Assembly: GCA_002189035.1 (NCBI GenBank)
Contig: CM007990.1
Coordinates: 3,410,001-3,474,000 of the forward strand
Direction of reading: 5' to 3'
Source of the DNA: Utricularia gibba
Lineage: Eukaryota > Streptophyta > Magnoliopsida > Lamiales > Lentibulariaceae
DNA: 64,000 nt
Shown here piece by piece: positions 1 through 14,148 of this stretch (within the stretch, counting starts at the first letter, position 1; the number at the start of each line of letters is the position of its first letter). The position numbers were made by a program, and so were the translations under genes. The notes beneath the pieces are model-generated. The model saw only the letters and a program-made list of their open reading frames with translations, did not search any database and was not told the origin of the DNA.

Positions 1-405
1 GGTTATACACATTATGCTAGATTTTTATCCGACATAGAGGAGTTTAATACCACTTGAAGAAATGAGGTCTCGGTACACAAACTCTGCAAAATCCTAGAGA
101 ATTATATAATATGCGATATTCATATGAAAGAAATATTATTAGAAGGACATTGGACAATCTTACAAAGTCCTTCCTTCTATTGCTTAAAGACTTAAGCATT
201 AATTATCATTTTTTGTGCATTACTCCAAAATTTTATTCGGTTACATATATGTGTTGATCCTTTAGAGGAAGAGATAGGATTGGATCATGAAGATAGTGAT
301 GACAATAATGCTTTGGATGATGAATTTATAGATGGTGTAAAGACAAGCCAAGAAGTGACAAATTGGTGAGATAATCTTACTTAAGAAATGTGGGTAAAGG
401 TATAC
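1..405 (+). pseudogene. PIF/Harbinger (DDE_Tnp_4) transposase, C-terminal remnant
   Basis: Broken-frame translation matches the end of a plant PIF/Harbinger nuclease: a GYT-like start, then ELYNMRYSYERNIIRRT (family form: ELFN-RH-SLRNVIERTFG), then a CALLQNFIRLH segment (family ACCALHNFIR), an acidic stretch after DPLEEE, and a terminal NW-DNL-EMW motif (family FRDNLA-EMW). At least two frame changes and in-frame stops (for example in the W*DNL segment) show it is dead. The 5' part, including the first catalytic Asp residues, lies outside the window. The normal enzyme cuts and pastes the element with a 3-bp target duplication. It converges with the Myb/SANT-like ORF on the other strand, as in a two-ORF PIF element. 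Confidence 0.72.
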
Positions 406-807
406 TTGGATATGACCTATGTTGTTGTACTTTTATTGGTGTTTGATATTTTGAGGTCAAGAGGATGATCCATCTCATTCTTAATGATAAAGGTCTTTAA
501 TGAATATGATGTTATCATGATAGTTTCTTTTTAGTATACATGTTGTATTTATTTTATATACATAATTGTTACTGCTTTGCTCTTGGCCTTGTTTTTTGAG
601 TTTAGTCATGACTATATGTTCAACTTGTTGTAGATGTTCGTCCTTTTTTTGTTACTTTGAACCTCTTTTAGTAACATATCTTTGTTATCCAAAGTAGAGA
701 ATTTCGTATCACTTGATAGTAAAGCTATGCCTCATTTTTGTAGTGCAGATTGCTAAAGTGTAGATCTAAGATCATGTCTGTATCTATTCTGCACCTTTTT
801 GTGTTGC
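406..807. other. spacer between the two convergent PIF/Harbinger ORFs
   Basis: AT-rich, no ORF of note. It lies between the 3' ends of the transposase remnant and the Myb/SANT-like remnant, so it is probably internal sequence of the same element. Confidence 0.4.
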
Positions 808-2013
808 TTATTTGAATCTCTTCAGATTTTCAAAATTTTGAGTTTCATCCAAAATTAATTTCATTATTATGACAGTATATCCCAATTTCCAAGAGCCAAA
901 ATTAACAAAAGAGTAAACTGAAAATGTACTCCAATTAACTAGTTTCTGTGTAAACATGGGAACATGAATATAATGCAAATTTGAACTTCTCATGGGATGA
1001 TTAGTCATAATTATTTCTCCAGCTCTAATCAAATCTGCATCACTCAAGTCTGGAAGTGGCAAGGAAAATATAAGATCAGCAACATGATCATTTCTCTTCA
1101 TCTTCAATGTACCATGACCAAGTTTATTGGCAAGACGATCAATAGCAGCATCATTCGTGTTGTCAGTTAACTTTTCCATGTAAGTTGCCATATCAATGTC
1201 ATTTAAAGCCACATTTTTTCACTTAATTGGTAGCTTGATCTTTGACACAAAGATGCTTGAAGAGACACCATCATTAAATTCTTCAAATGATGTCTTTAAA
1301 GAAAGAGACTCATTCAGTTCAGGACTAAGAGAAATGCTTTCATTAACTTGTTCTAGAACTTCATTTGCAAATTCTCTGCAACCTACTCCAAATTCGCCAG
1401 TCACCCTATCTCATTCAAAAATCTCTTCCCAATCAAGGTAAAGTGGGAATAGCTTAAACCTCAATGTTCAAACTCTTGAATCATTCTAAAAAAAATATCA
1501 CCATATCAAATAAAGCTAAAGTGAAGACATAGATACAATTTAATTCCACTTAATGATAGATGATAGCAACACATAAGATCAAATGCAAAAGTGAAATTGT
1601 TGTTATTCATCCCCTTTTAAAATGAATAAAGTGTCAATATGATGAGTAACAAACTAACAATCTTGGTTCCAAACTCACACCATGTTTCCGGTGCTGCATC
1701 AATCATTAAAATTGTGGCGTTCCAACCAACTCTGAAAAGTATGAGCACATCCAAAATCAAAGAGTACATTTTTTTTCCATGTTTTAGATTTTGAATCAAT
1801 ATTTGGAAATGCTTTAAGATCAATCCCAGGCAATATTTTTACCACTTCAGTCTAGAGTATCTTGAAATAACCAGGGTGAAATCAATTCAGCAATCGCTAT
1901 CCAAGCACATTTTGTGTCATTTTTTTCAATAGATCTGTTATTGCTTCTGCTTTGTTCCTTTCTTTGGAGTAGTTGATATTTTTTTTACCCTTCTTTTGAT
2001 GCCTTGTATCCAT
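808..2013 (-). pseudogene. Myb/SANT-like protein (PIF/Harbinger ORF1 type), broken
   Basis: Reading on the minus strand from an ATG at 2011-2013, the pieces follow the order of plant Myb/SANT-like (Myb_DNA-bind_3) proteins: an opening rich in basic residues, a segment ending LKAFPNIDSKSKTW (family LKATPHI-SR-KTLK), then VGWNATI...APETWCEFG (family GFGWD...D-VW-Y), a DRVTGEFGVG piece, and a C-terminal helix region with RLANKLG and LSDADLIRAGEIIM. Stops and frame changes occur, including a TGA at 1219-1221 that splits two ORFs in one frame. Such proteins are the DNA-binding partner of the Harbinger nuclease; they are also found as domesticated host genes. The convergent transposase remnant favours the transposon origin. 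Confidence 0.68.
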
Positions 2014-2335
2014 GAGTTTCAAGAAGAATCTATATCAAGATGTGAAATATGTGAGTCATTCAAAAACTAGAATGTGAAAATAAATAGGTCATGAAAGAGC
2101 TTTTTGATATAATAGCTAAAAGAGATGTTTATGAAAAAATAGGAGGCAAAATTAATTATTGGAAAGGTAAAATAGGTAAAAGAGTTTTTTGATATAATTA
2201 TACTAATCTATTAAACAAACATTATAAACCAGGGTTTAAATAAATACCACTATCAAACTCATTTTTATCTAAATTGGAAGAAATTTAAACTCAACTTTGA
2301 ACCTTAATAATTCTAACCCTTATTAATCTAGATTT

Positions 2336-2352
2336 CCTACCAAATGTGCCCC
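2336..2352 (-). repeat. possible PIF/Harbinger terminal inverted repeat
   Basis: The minus strand reads GGGGCACATTTGGTAGG, resembling the GGGNNTGTTTGGTA termini of plant PIF/Harbinger elements. It lies about 320 bp beyond the start of the Myb-like ORF. The partner repeat would lie left of the window, so this is unproven. Confidence 0.35.
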
Positions 2353-2465
2353 AAGTCTCACATAACTGAATGAAAAGATCTTATTTAGGTCAAGAAGTTT
2401 TAATTTGATATACCAACTTATGAATCAAAGTGAGGGGTTTCAAATTCAAAAGCTTAAATTACATT

Positions 2466-2696
2466 CTACACATCTAGGTTAAAACTATTGCATGCGCACC
2501 TTGCATGAAAATACACTCTGCCAAGAGGTGGATTCATAAAGACTTTCAAGATTGATCTTGCAGAATAATTATTTGAGGTATTATCAAGTGCTATACAAAA
2601 TACATGATCCACTATACCAAATTCAAGATATACACAAGTAATTAAAGAAGCTATCTGTGCATCGATGCAAAGGGATTTCAATGGCCTAAATGTCAA
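2466..2696 (-). pseudogene. hAT transposase internal fragment
   Basis: A 76-codon open stretch has the hAT (Ac/Tam3) motif series: FGIVDHVFCIALDNTSNN (family WGI-KI-FTITLDNA-NN) followed about 20 residues later by YFHARCACNSFNLDV (family LFHVRC-CHI-NL-V). The second catalytic Asp region (LDN) is visible; the flanking BED finger and C-terminal dimerisation domain are not found nearby. It is an orphan fragment, distinct from the hAT remnant at 9.45-11.0 kb, which is on the other strand. Confidence 0.7.
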
Positions 2697-4744
2697 AATC
2701 CTTTTTTTCCATCATCCATTTTTAATCAATCAATGAAGCAGTAATAACGTGTATATTATAGAAGTAAATAATGAAATAAACATGTTTTTTTTCATTAAAT
2801 TGACCAAAGGCTAATTGCTTTTTTTCTTATAAAAGGAACAAAAGAAGTCTACATTTTCTTATATAAAGCAAATTCAGGTAAGGATTTTCACTATCATTAA
2901 AATGCTTTTCACTAGCAATAATTAAAAAAATTTGGAGTAGAAGAAGTATTAAAGGAACCTTATACCACCACATCCAACATTGATTGTCTGAAATCACAAG
3001 GGAACTTATCCTTATTTTTTTATATGATACAAGAAATTGGTAATAGGCTCCAAAGTACCATATTAATAACAAGTTTAACAATATTTGGTACACTTATTTT
3101 TTCCTAATCATAGTTAAAATGATCATGACAAATAGATTTTTTCGGCATAAGAATAACCTTTAGGGTGATTTTTATAATTAAAATTTTTGATTAATCTAAT
3201 ACTTCAATAAGTTAATTTTGTGAAACAATCTATCATTTGATTCATCCATATATTTCAAAAACTTAATTTTTTTAAAAATTGAAATGTAAAAAAAATTATG
3301 TTAATATCTTAAAGAACCTCAACAATATAATAAAATAAAATTTAATAATCAAGCTGCATAAAATAACACACAACAACAATAAAAATTCACAAATTTATGA
3401 AAATCCAAATAACGAACACGCAGCTTGCAAAATATTAGACAAACTCCAAAGCCTTAATGCTAGAAACCCCATTGTAACAATTAAAGAATTGGAATTTAGT
3501 CAAGTATGAAATACAAGAAAAAAATTTATAGAATTGAAAAGAAAATACAAAGAATTAAACATAAGAAATTGATGATGAAATTTTTCAATGAACAATCAAG
3601 ACGAAGAACACTTGAATGAATAAGTCACAAGAAACAAGAGTTGCGATGGTCTAGGGTTATGGATAAAAATTTTTTTCCCCAAAACAAAATTCGAACAAGG
3701 GCTCATTTATAGTAAGGTTTTCTTGTTGTTGATTCCTAGGTATAGCACGTATTTCCTTATGTTCTTTTAGTTAGAAAAACTTGAAAAGATATTTTAATAA
3801 GGTCTCTTTAACTTCTATGTTCACTTAAAAATTAAAAGTTACAAGTTGACTCGAGTTAAATTGGAATAAAAAATAATTGATTCAACTCTCCAAATTAAGT
3901 TAACATGTGAGTTACTAGAGTGGGGTCATACTTATGCCCACAACTTACTAAAATTAATATGAAAATATATATTCTTAGATTTTAATATGCATGTTTTAGA
4001 ATATTGGATAAGAGAAGTTTTCTTAAATTAGTGATTATGATAAAAGATACTTTAAGTATTCTAATAACAATAGTTGCTTTAGTAATTATGTTTAGCATTG
4101 GAGATTATATTTTGAGCAAGTATAGAAGTAATTATTTTTTATAGAATGCAATCTCTTATTTATACACAGAATTGGATGCATGGATTCAAATAATTCGAAT
4201 TGCTTAAATAATCTATAATGAGTAATATTTATTATATTATTCATTATAAGTGTTATATTGAATTTAGCAATGCATTGTGATTTCATTTCTTTTATCAATA
4301 TGGATGAAGTTATGGAAATGAAAGGAATGAAAAAACTTACAAGATTCAAGTGATACTTAATATCTTGATTTAATATTACAGTTTCTTTTTGTATTTTTAA
4401 ATAATTTTAATTCACTTTGCATTTATGACATTATTTTTGGATAAATAATGAGAATTGATACAAGTTGTACGGTAATTTGAAATTAGTTGTATTAATCATT
4501 TGGTTAATATTTATATTTGTAATTACGTTCATAATTTTATACTATAATTTTTTTAGGAAAAAAAGGTCTATTTTCAATGTACGATAAGACTAATCCAACT
4601 AGCATTATTTTATTTAAATTCATTTGTAAGTTGAAAAAACATAATGGAAGTTTTCCTCCTAATACAAAACCAAATCTTTTTTATTTTAAATTCATTTTTT
4701 TGTTATTATTTTAAATTAATCCTTTATAAGTACTATTGGACATG
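2697..4744. other. AT-rich intergenic sequence
   Basis: No protein family, RNA gene or long repeat recognised. Small ORFs are low-complexity and hydrophobic, typical of random AT-rich sequence. Confidence 0.5.
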
Positions 4745-5494
4745 ATGTGACTCGCTTTTATAAGGTGATTTTTGCCGGTTCTTTTCTACGGTCTTTGTTT
4801 CAGCTAACCACAGGGCAACCTGTCTGGTATCAGACAAAGCATAAGAGCCTAGATGGTCCCGAGGTAGTTAGGTTTCTTTTGTCAAGGAACTGAAGCTACT
4901 GCGCACTTGGTGGGGCAAATGCACTGACTGGTGTGTGTATTCTTCTTCGCTGTCAACGTATTTGAAAATATTGCTTGCTCAAAACTCGAAATCGAGACCA
5001 GTATCATGCTCTTGTCTGTAGTTACGCTGTCCTCCAAATGATTCCGGAACGAGGTGTCCATCGTGCTGGACAGATTTCCGAAGTAAATAGGATTTCAGAA
5101 CCATCCCATGCAAACGCGCACCAAGTTCTTCATTTGTGGAATGTTGACCGAGTCACGGCAACACACAGAGGCGTTTGGTATCTTCATCACGAGGAGAATG
5201 TTTTCCACAGGGACTTTTGAGCCTTCGAATGCCCAATGGAACTGCACACACATTCTTCACTGCATTCCGAAATGCATTATAAAAGTAACGACAGAGTTTG
5301 GTGAAGAATGCCAACTGATAGCGTAACAGAGGTCGCGAAACATCCGAACTCTGCTCAAAACATCATTTGGAATATTAAGAGAGATGGGACACGGTGTACG
5401 TATCAGGGGACACGGCAAAGCAGACTATCTTACAATAGAGACTATATTTAAAACCAGAAGTGATTACCGGATCCAGATGGGGAAAAAATGGCAA
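4745..5494 (-). other. probable 3' UTR and 3' flank of the CKL gene
   Basis: Base composition rises sharply from AT-rich flank to near-balanced sequence at about 4745 and stays so up to the CKL stop codon at 5495-5497. No conserved ORF is found on either strand. The sequence therefore fits a long 3' UTR, though its true end cannot be fixed without transcript data. Confidence 0.5.
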
Positions 5495-8330
<2,836 letters not shown>

Positions 8331-8728
8331 TTAAGAAAACAGAGAAACAGGTGTTTTTTTTCACAACTTGTCCTTCCCCCACCCCAACGTAGTCAACAAA
8401 AATATTCAACGGCAATCACACCCCAGATAAGAATTCGGGAAATCAAGAGAGCTCCCCTAACCATCTTGGGATCTAGAAGGCTGTCGATTGTAACGGCATC
8501 AGGGAAGAGGGAAAAGCTAGGTCAAGAAATCGGGGAAGGAATTAATTGTTTATTATTGGGCGCGTGAGCCAGAAGATAATTGGATGCATGGGAGCGCGCG
8601 GGCCGTGTAACCCACGCGTGCACGCGAGAAAGTGGACGGACGGTTTGCGCTAGACAAAACTACGGGCCGACCGGGTCCGTATTTGGCCATGCAGAGCATG
8701 ACGATTGACGACGTGATTCATGACCCGA
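8331..8728 (-). promoter_or_regulatory. 5' UTR and CpG-rich promoter of the CKL gene
   Basis: Upstream of the CKL ATG the sequence is unusually GC- and CpG-rich for this window, especially 8560-8690, where several CGCG and ACGCG runs sit together. This fits a housekeeping promoter that escaped CpG loss. A weak TATA-like AATAATAAA lies on the minus strand near 8552. The hAT element begins immediately beyond. Confidence 0.5.
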
Positions 8729-11589
8729 GCAGGAATGGGTAAAAAATTCGACCCAAGGGTTGGATTTTTAGTGGAAAAAGAGTGGGTATAGATTTTAAAA
8801 TCTTAAACGCTTGCTGAGGAATTTTCATGAATTGAAAAGAACATAATATAGGATCACATGATGAGTAACTTTATTAAAAATTCATATATTTTTTTATTAT
8901 CATATTTTATGTTCCACTTTTGATTCCAATTTCATTTTCTCTAAAAAAGTAGATGACGTTCTAAAATAAAAACTAAGTTGGAGGGAGCTTGTGATTTAAA
9001 TTGGTAAGTTGAGGATTTTGAAGATTGAAGAATTTGGTTATCATAAATAACTATCATAGTACGCATATTTATTTTCTTTTTCAATTTCATGCCTCCTTAC
9101 CTATTACTTGCTTGTGAACGAGGTTTTGGAGGTTAAGATAATAATTATTATTGTTTGCTCTTTGGTGGGTTAGGTCATTAGATCCATTCATTAAAAAACC
9201 CAAATGTATAATCATTGGAATATAGAATGAGCTTCTTCTTCTTGGCTCATGGCTCTTTATATTTTTGTATTAATTTAATATTTTTTTTCAAATCTCTTCT
9301 TGTGTCCATTGTTTTGTTTTTATTTTCAGTGGTATAATTTCAAATGAAGAAAATTCTACCATTAGTATAAATATTCAATGTCCTAAAAATATAACAAAAT
9401 CTGCAACTCCTTCAACAAATAATCAAGATATAGTGCAAAATGATGGATATGATCATTCAAAATTGACATCCTATGTTTGGCATCATCTCAAAAAGGCACA
9501 AATTGATAAATAGTGGAAAGCAATATACAATTAATGCTTATCACCACTTGTTTCAGAACCAAAGAGTAGAACTTCATACTGGAAGCAATATTTTCAAAAG
9601 TGTAAAAAACATGATAATCAATCAGATATTCATCAAATAATGCTTAGAGTAAAACAAAGAAAATAGATGGTAAAACAATGGTGACTTATTTTATATTTGA
9701 TCAGGAAATTTCTATAAAAAAGTTAGTTAAGATAATTATCTTATATAAGTATTCACTTTTCATGGTTTATCATGAAGGGTTCAGAAATTTGTAGCAAGTT
9801 TACAGGCTTTATTCAAGATGCTAAGTTAGAAAACTCTTTATAAAGATATTCAAAACATGTACAAGAGTTGATGCTATGAGTATTTTGGAAGTAGGTGGAG
9901 GAAGATATGTGATGTTTCAGAGTTGGTGTTTATGTCCATATGTGATGTGTGGTTTATATTTTAAATCTCATTGTTCAAGATTCCATGACAATTATTGGGA
10001 GATAAAATGAAAAAAAAATCATGAAGGTGTAGCATTTTGGTCATCAACACAAAAAAAAGAAGAAATTTGAAGACACAACATATAATTTGAAAATATCACC
10101 ATCTAGGAAAATATTTTTAAATGTAAAAACTCGATGGAATTCAATATTCCTCATACTTGAAAGTGTCATTCCCTACAATAAAGTTTTCTATAGTTTGTAA
10201 CAAAGAAAGTCAAAGTATAAAGTTAGGTTATTGGAAGAAGATTGGATGTTTGCTTCTATATTATGTGAGAATTTGAGAATTTTTTATTAGGTTACAAAAT
10301 TATTTTTAGATACCTATATCTTTTTAAAATTATTTTTTAAAAATTTTATGTACTCATGATTTATAGATTTAACATTGAATAAATTTTTGTAGGGACATGT
10401 TATCCTATTACAAATTTATTCTTCTCCAATTATGTTAAATCAAATTGACCTTAAACAAATGGATTAATGATCCAAATGAGTCGATAAGGGATATGAAAAG
10501 TAAACTGTTTGATAAGTTTATGAAATATTGGAATATCATTCCTAGTATTATATGAGTTGCTGTCAGTTGGGCACTAGACATAAATTATATCTTTTAAAAT
10601 TTTATTATGAGAAGTTTTATGGTTGGGAGATTAGTAGTCATGCTGAGAAAATTTGAACATTTGCTGAAGAATGTTGTTGGAGTATCAAAAACCAGGAAAA
10701 TACAAATAAAATTTTTTCATCAACTCGAGAATTTGGTTTTAGTGTTGCTTCATATATGCAGTCTTATATTGACTTTGTTAACTGTAAAAAAAAGCAAGAA
10801 ATATAACTGCAAGTCAGAGTAAAATTACTACTTGAATGATGAAAATTTCGATATATTGGATTTTTGGAAAACAAATGGAGTAAAATATTCAACTCTTCAA
10901 AAAATTACAAGAGATATATTAGGTATCCCTATTATCTCAGTGGACTCTGAATCAATTTATCATAGGAGGTCGGATCATTGATCCACATCGAAATAGATTG
11001 CATTCACCTCTAGTTGAAGCTTTTGTTTATTTAATAAATTGGATATCCAATGAAAAAGGTAATACACTATTTATTATCAATATTTATTTCATACTTTAAT
11101 TATGATTGGATCACTTAATTTCAGAATTTATGGCCATATTAAATCCATTTGTAACATTTTTGACGACAAAGAGACTGTAAAGTCCAGAGAAGAAGAAGAA
11201 GAAGAAATGTAAAACTTTTTTGCATTAACTTCAAACCTTTATGAATAGACTCTTTCTAATCAAACTTTTGGTATGTTAATTGTTAGATTTTGCATGATTT
11301 TGAAGAGAGATAGGGAGGTTGTAAAACTTTTGGCTCTAGAGAGCACATCTGTCAAGTCAATAATAATTCCATTATATTGTGAAATCACTTACTCACATTT
11401 TTATTTTGATAGAAGAGATAGTGTGATGGATACCCATAGTAAGGCCGATTACTCAATTGATCGGGTATGAATTTAAAACTTAAAACCCATTAGAGGGAAG
11501 GATTGGGTTTGGATTTGGATTGAAAAACAGTGGGGCAGGTATAGGTTTGATAAAACCAGGGCTAAACCCACCTCACACACCATCCTGCC
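8729..11589 (+). mobile_element. hAT element remnant
   Basis: A transposase pseudogene sits between short imperfect inverted ends: GCAGGAATGG at 8729-8738 and, on the minus strand, GGCAGGATGG from 11589. Subterminal sequence at both ends is rich in GGGT/ACCC blocks, as in plant hAT elements. I could not find a convincing 8-bp target duplication, so the ends are approximate. Confidence 0.5.
9450..11030 (+). pseudogene. hAT (Ac/RICESLEEPER type) transposase, degenerate
   Basis: Pieces occur in family order. First, a decayed BED zinc finger (SYVWHHLKKAQID... SRTSYWKQYFQKCKK; the two upstream Cys are lost). Then FDQEISIKKLVKIIILYKY (family F-QE-SR-ELAKMII-HEYPL) near 9700. Then VTKLF...CYPITNLFFSNY near 10290-10440. 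Then ESIRDMKSKLFDKFMKYWN and a WALDINY piece (family LDPRYK) near 10470-10590. Last, the hAT C-terminal dimerisation domain, DILGIPIISVDSESIYHRRS, at about 10915-10970. Many stops and frame changes show it cannot make a protein. It lies 400 bp upstream of the CKL start codon and points away from it. Confidence 0.82.
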
Positions 11590-11689
11590 AGTAGTATAAA
11601 AAATAAAAGCTACAGAGAAATAGCTTGAATTTCATCTAGAATGGCCCATCTCTCTAGAGGGTAGGTGCTGATTAGACTATTTGAAAATG

Positions 11690-12130
11690 TGTTTTAAAAG
11701 ATGAATTGCACTCTATATTTCCCATTGCTATGAGTTGTCTTGTACAGGGCATTATGGTATCAAAATCACTATAAAGAAAGCTCTGGAAGTTGGTTTCTAT
11801 TGGCCTACAATATTTAATGATGTTTATGTACATTGTAAGACATGCTCAAATTGCCAAAAGGAAGGAGGTTTAGGATACAAGGATCAAATGCCCCTTCAAC
11901 CTATTATTATGTGTGAAATTTTTTTATGTGTGGAGACTTCATGGCACCCTTCCCTTCATTCAAAGGGAAACTCTACACTCTCCTCATTGTGGATTACATC
12001 TCACAATGGATGGAAGCTATGGCTTGCGAAAAAGATAATGTCATGGATTATGCTTTTAGGAAGCTATGACTTACAAAAAAGAAGAGATTCAATTATGTTA
12101 TGGGTGAAATTGGTATCCGGTAGGGGGCCG
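11690..12130 (+). pseudogene. Ty3/gypsy integrase zinc-finger region, fragment
   Basis: The ORF at 11735-12136 opens with the gypsy H2C2 integrase zinc-binding module: GHYGIKITIKKALEVGFYWP (family GGHFG--RTA-KVL--GFYWPT), then HCKTCSNCQKEGG, then a DQMPLQP piece (family DEMP-NPI). The frame is lost where the first catalytic Asp (FMGPFP) should come; homologous letters continue in other frames. Reverse transcriptase and LTRs are missing. It abuts an LTR-like sequence of a different family. Confidence 0.78.
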
Positions 12131-12139
12131 ATTTAAGGT

Positions 12140-12620
12140 GATGGGTGTGGTCGGGAGTGCCACACTTAGTCACGTTCTTCACGGTTGGTTCGATTGAAAT
12201 AAGAGTGGGTAAGGGTTTTTTTACGTGGAAACCGCCGTAAAGCGGAAAAACCACGGAGCTGCCGGAGCTCGCCGGAAAAGAGTTTTACTAGATGGGGGTT
12301 GCGAAGAGGAGAATACAAATTGAAGAAATCCTTTCTGTCCAACCTGCTTTTCATCGTAATTCCTTCTATTTATAGGAGAGCTCAACCTGATCGAACCCTG
12401 GCATCTGCAAATAACGGTTGCTTCCTGCTCCTGCTATACGATCTTGTTATCGCAGATTTCTATATGAGTCTTTCATACGATTGCTTTTCAGACTGTGTCG
12501 TCTAGCTACTCCTGTCAGATTTCTGACAGATATTGATCTGTCGACTGGCGTTATCCCCTCAGGATCTCTTTTGGCAGCCTTTTAGGAACCAATTATCCTT
12601 GACCGATTTATCCCCTATCA
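12140..12620 (-). repeat. possible copia-type LTR fragment
   Basis: On the minus strand a TATA box (CTATAAATAG, 12361-12372) is followed about 120 bp later by GTGGTTTTTCC and then GGTTTCCACGTAAA, the pair of blocks commonly seen in the R-U5 part of plant Ty1/copia LTRs. GC is higher than in the surroundings. No second copy is present in this window, so the family and ends remain unproven. Confidence 0.4.
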
Positions 12621-12628
12621 AATTATGT

Positions 12629-12868
12629 TTAATATTGTTCGATTTCCATTTCCAAAAACTCTATTTTTTTAACATTTTTACTTATTACCAAGGCTATATG
12701 AATGCTAACTTCTTTATAGAATTTATGAAAGTTATTTAGGGTAAACTCATTACCATGATTTGTCCTTAAAGCTTGAACTAACACATTACTCTGTGATATC
12801 GATGTTTTCAAATTGGTAAACCTATTACAAAGTTCTTCCTTCTCAATAGAATCATGTTGCTATAGTTA
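12629..12868 (-). pseudogene. Ty1/copia integrase core fragment
   Basis: The minus-strand translation contains FTNLKTSISQSNVLVQALRT followed by NHGNEFTLNNFHKFYKE, matching the second catalytic Asp region of copia integrases (LRTD-GGEF-S-EF--FC---GI). Here the catalytic Asp is Asn (TNHG for TDRG) and the frame runs out soon after. It may be left from the same element as the LTR-like block just below it. Confidence 0.72.
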
Positions 12869-13716
12869 TTGTAACCATACCTCATGTTGGATCCCTCAAT
12901 CCTTCCCATTTCTTGCCTATTGATGGTGATTCTACAAGTGAACAAAAACCGTCGAAGTAATAAAATAAGATCGTATCCACAGGGAATTTTTATTGCAATA
13001 TTCTTTTCAAAACAAAGACTAAAAAAGATTGAGAGCAAAAGAAAGATTTGGTTTTTGAAAACAATAAGAAAAGCGGCCTCTAATCTAAGATTCACCTTAC
13101 TTGAAACTCGCCCTTGCGTGTGTGCAAACCTTGAGAACTGACCTGCTTGCGCAAGCTTTGGGAGTGTTATGTTAAAATAGTGCTACTCGGTGACCGTTAT
13201 AGAACCGTCCCTTGTTTTGTGGGATTATGGAATCAACCACGCCACCAGAGCCATTTCACCTCTTGTGATAACCCATGTTTTCCCCACACCCACATCTAAC
13301 CCCTACAGCTCACACCTCACAAACAGATTAGATAAAATGTGCCTTACCAACGATATCCGATTGAGCCCTTCTCCTTAGGTGCTTGAAGCCAACCTTTGAT
13401 TCTCCCACACTCCCTTAGGGCTATATGGTATTAAAGATCACGCTGGTAAAGAAAACGTTACGAAAAACAGAATCAAACCTCAAATTATATGTCAAAAAAC
13501 ATAGTAAGACAGTCCAACGCACAGAACTTGCGCAAGCAAGGCTTCACAGCAGATCCTCAGCCGCAAGCACTCACACGCGCATGCTAGACTCTAAACAATA
13601 AAAGTTGAGGAAAAACAAATGAAAGGAATCCAAAACATGCTAGACTCGACTCTAAACCCTAATTTGACTCTCTGGTCGTCCACCACTTGACCCCCTTTGA
13701 TATTCGCGTTTGGATC

Positions 13717-13724
13717 TTTATATA
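13717..13724 (-). promoter_or_regulatory. TATA box of the gypsy LTR
   Basis: TATATAAA on the minus strand, mid-LTR and 60 bp downstream (in sense) of three 21-bp repeats. Position fits a U3 core promoter. Confidence 0.55.
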
Positions 13725-13782
13725 ATGGTGGGGACTTGTCGGGCTTTTTTGATGGGCTCACATAAAATCTTCTATCCGAATC

Positions 13783-13845
13783 TTCTAAGATTTGATACAA
13801 ATCTTCTAGGATAAGATCCAACTTTTCTAAGATAAGATACAAATC
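13783..13845 (-). repeat. three tandem 21-bp repeats in LTR U3
   Basis: Head-to-tail units at 13783-13803, 13804-13824 and 13825-13845, each of the form TTCTARGATNWGATMCAANYY on the plus strand, with a more diverged fourth copy after them. They lie just upstream of the LTR TATA box in sense, where retrotransposon enhancer repeats are often found. Confidence 0.7.
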
Positions 13846-14130
13846 TTATCTTATTCGAGAATCTTTGACCGAGTTTTCATCCGGATAAACCAAATCTTAG
13901 CCTCTATCAAAGTAGCTCGAAAATCCACCAAATTATGCCAAAATTATCTTGAAAAATCACAAAACGCACTTTCCCTCCAAAAAGATCAAAGTGGTATGAA
14001 AGATATAAAATTCTTCTAACAACATAGGGAAAGTGGGATAAAAAGAATGCAAAACCCATCTAAGTGAATCCTAAAAAGCATAAATATAAGTGACACAAAA
14101 TCACTTATCAACTCCCTCACACTTAAATGT

Positions 14131-14148
14131 TTGCTTGTCCTCAAGCAA
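14131..14148 (-). other. stem-loop before the gypsy 3' LTR (copy 1)
   Basis: Plus strand TTGCTTG-TCCT-CAAGCAA: a perfect 7-bp stem with a 4-nt loop, 20 bp from the LTR edge. In element sense the loop reads AGGA and the stem-loop is followed by AACATTTAAGTGTGAGGGAG. It pairs with copy 2 at 15342-15359. Confidence 0.6.

Larger units (their letters stand above)
12921..14110 (-). mobile_element. 3' LTR of a Ty3/gypsy (Tat/Athila-like) element
   Basis: Sense is minus. The LTR runs from TGATAAGTGA (14110) to ...AATCACCATCA (12921), with TGAT/ATCA terminal inversion, and is preceded by a purine-rich tract (GTGTGAGGGAGT, 14122-14111). A TATA box, upstream tandem repeats and a CCTGTGGATACGATC block near the sense end complete a normal U3-R-U5. 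The integrase pseudogene at 15.56-16.7 kb lies upstream in the same sense. The 5' half of the element and its 5' LTR are absent. Confidence 0.7.

Noticed and set aside
12180-12200. GGTTCGATTG as a tRNA T-arm
   Set aside because: No acceptor stem, D-arm or anticodon arm can be built around it.
13591-13842. 83-codon minus-strand frame with repeating LILEDL units
   Set aside because: The amino-acid repeat is only the translation of the three 21-bp LTR repeats (21 is a multiple of 3).
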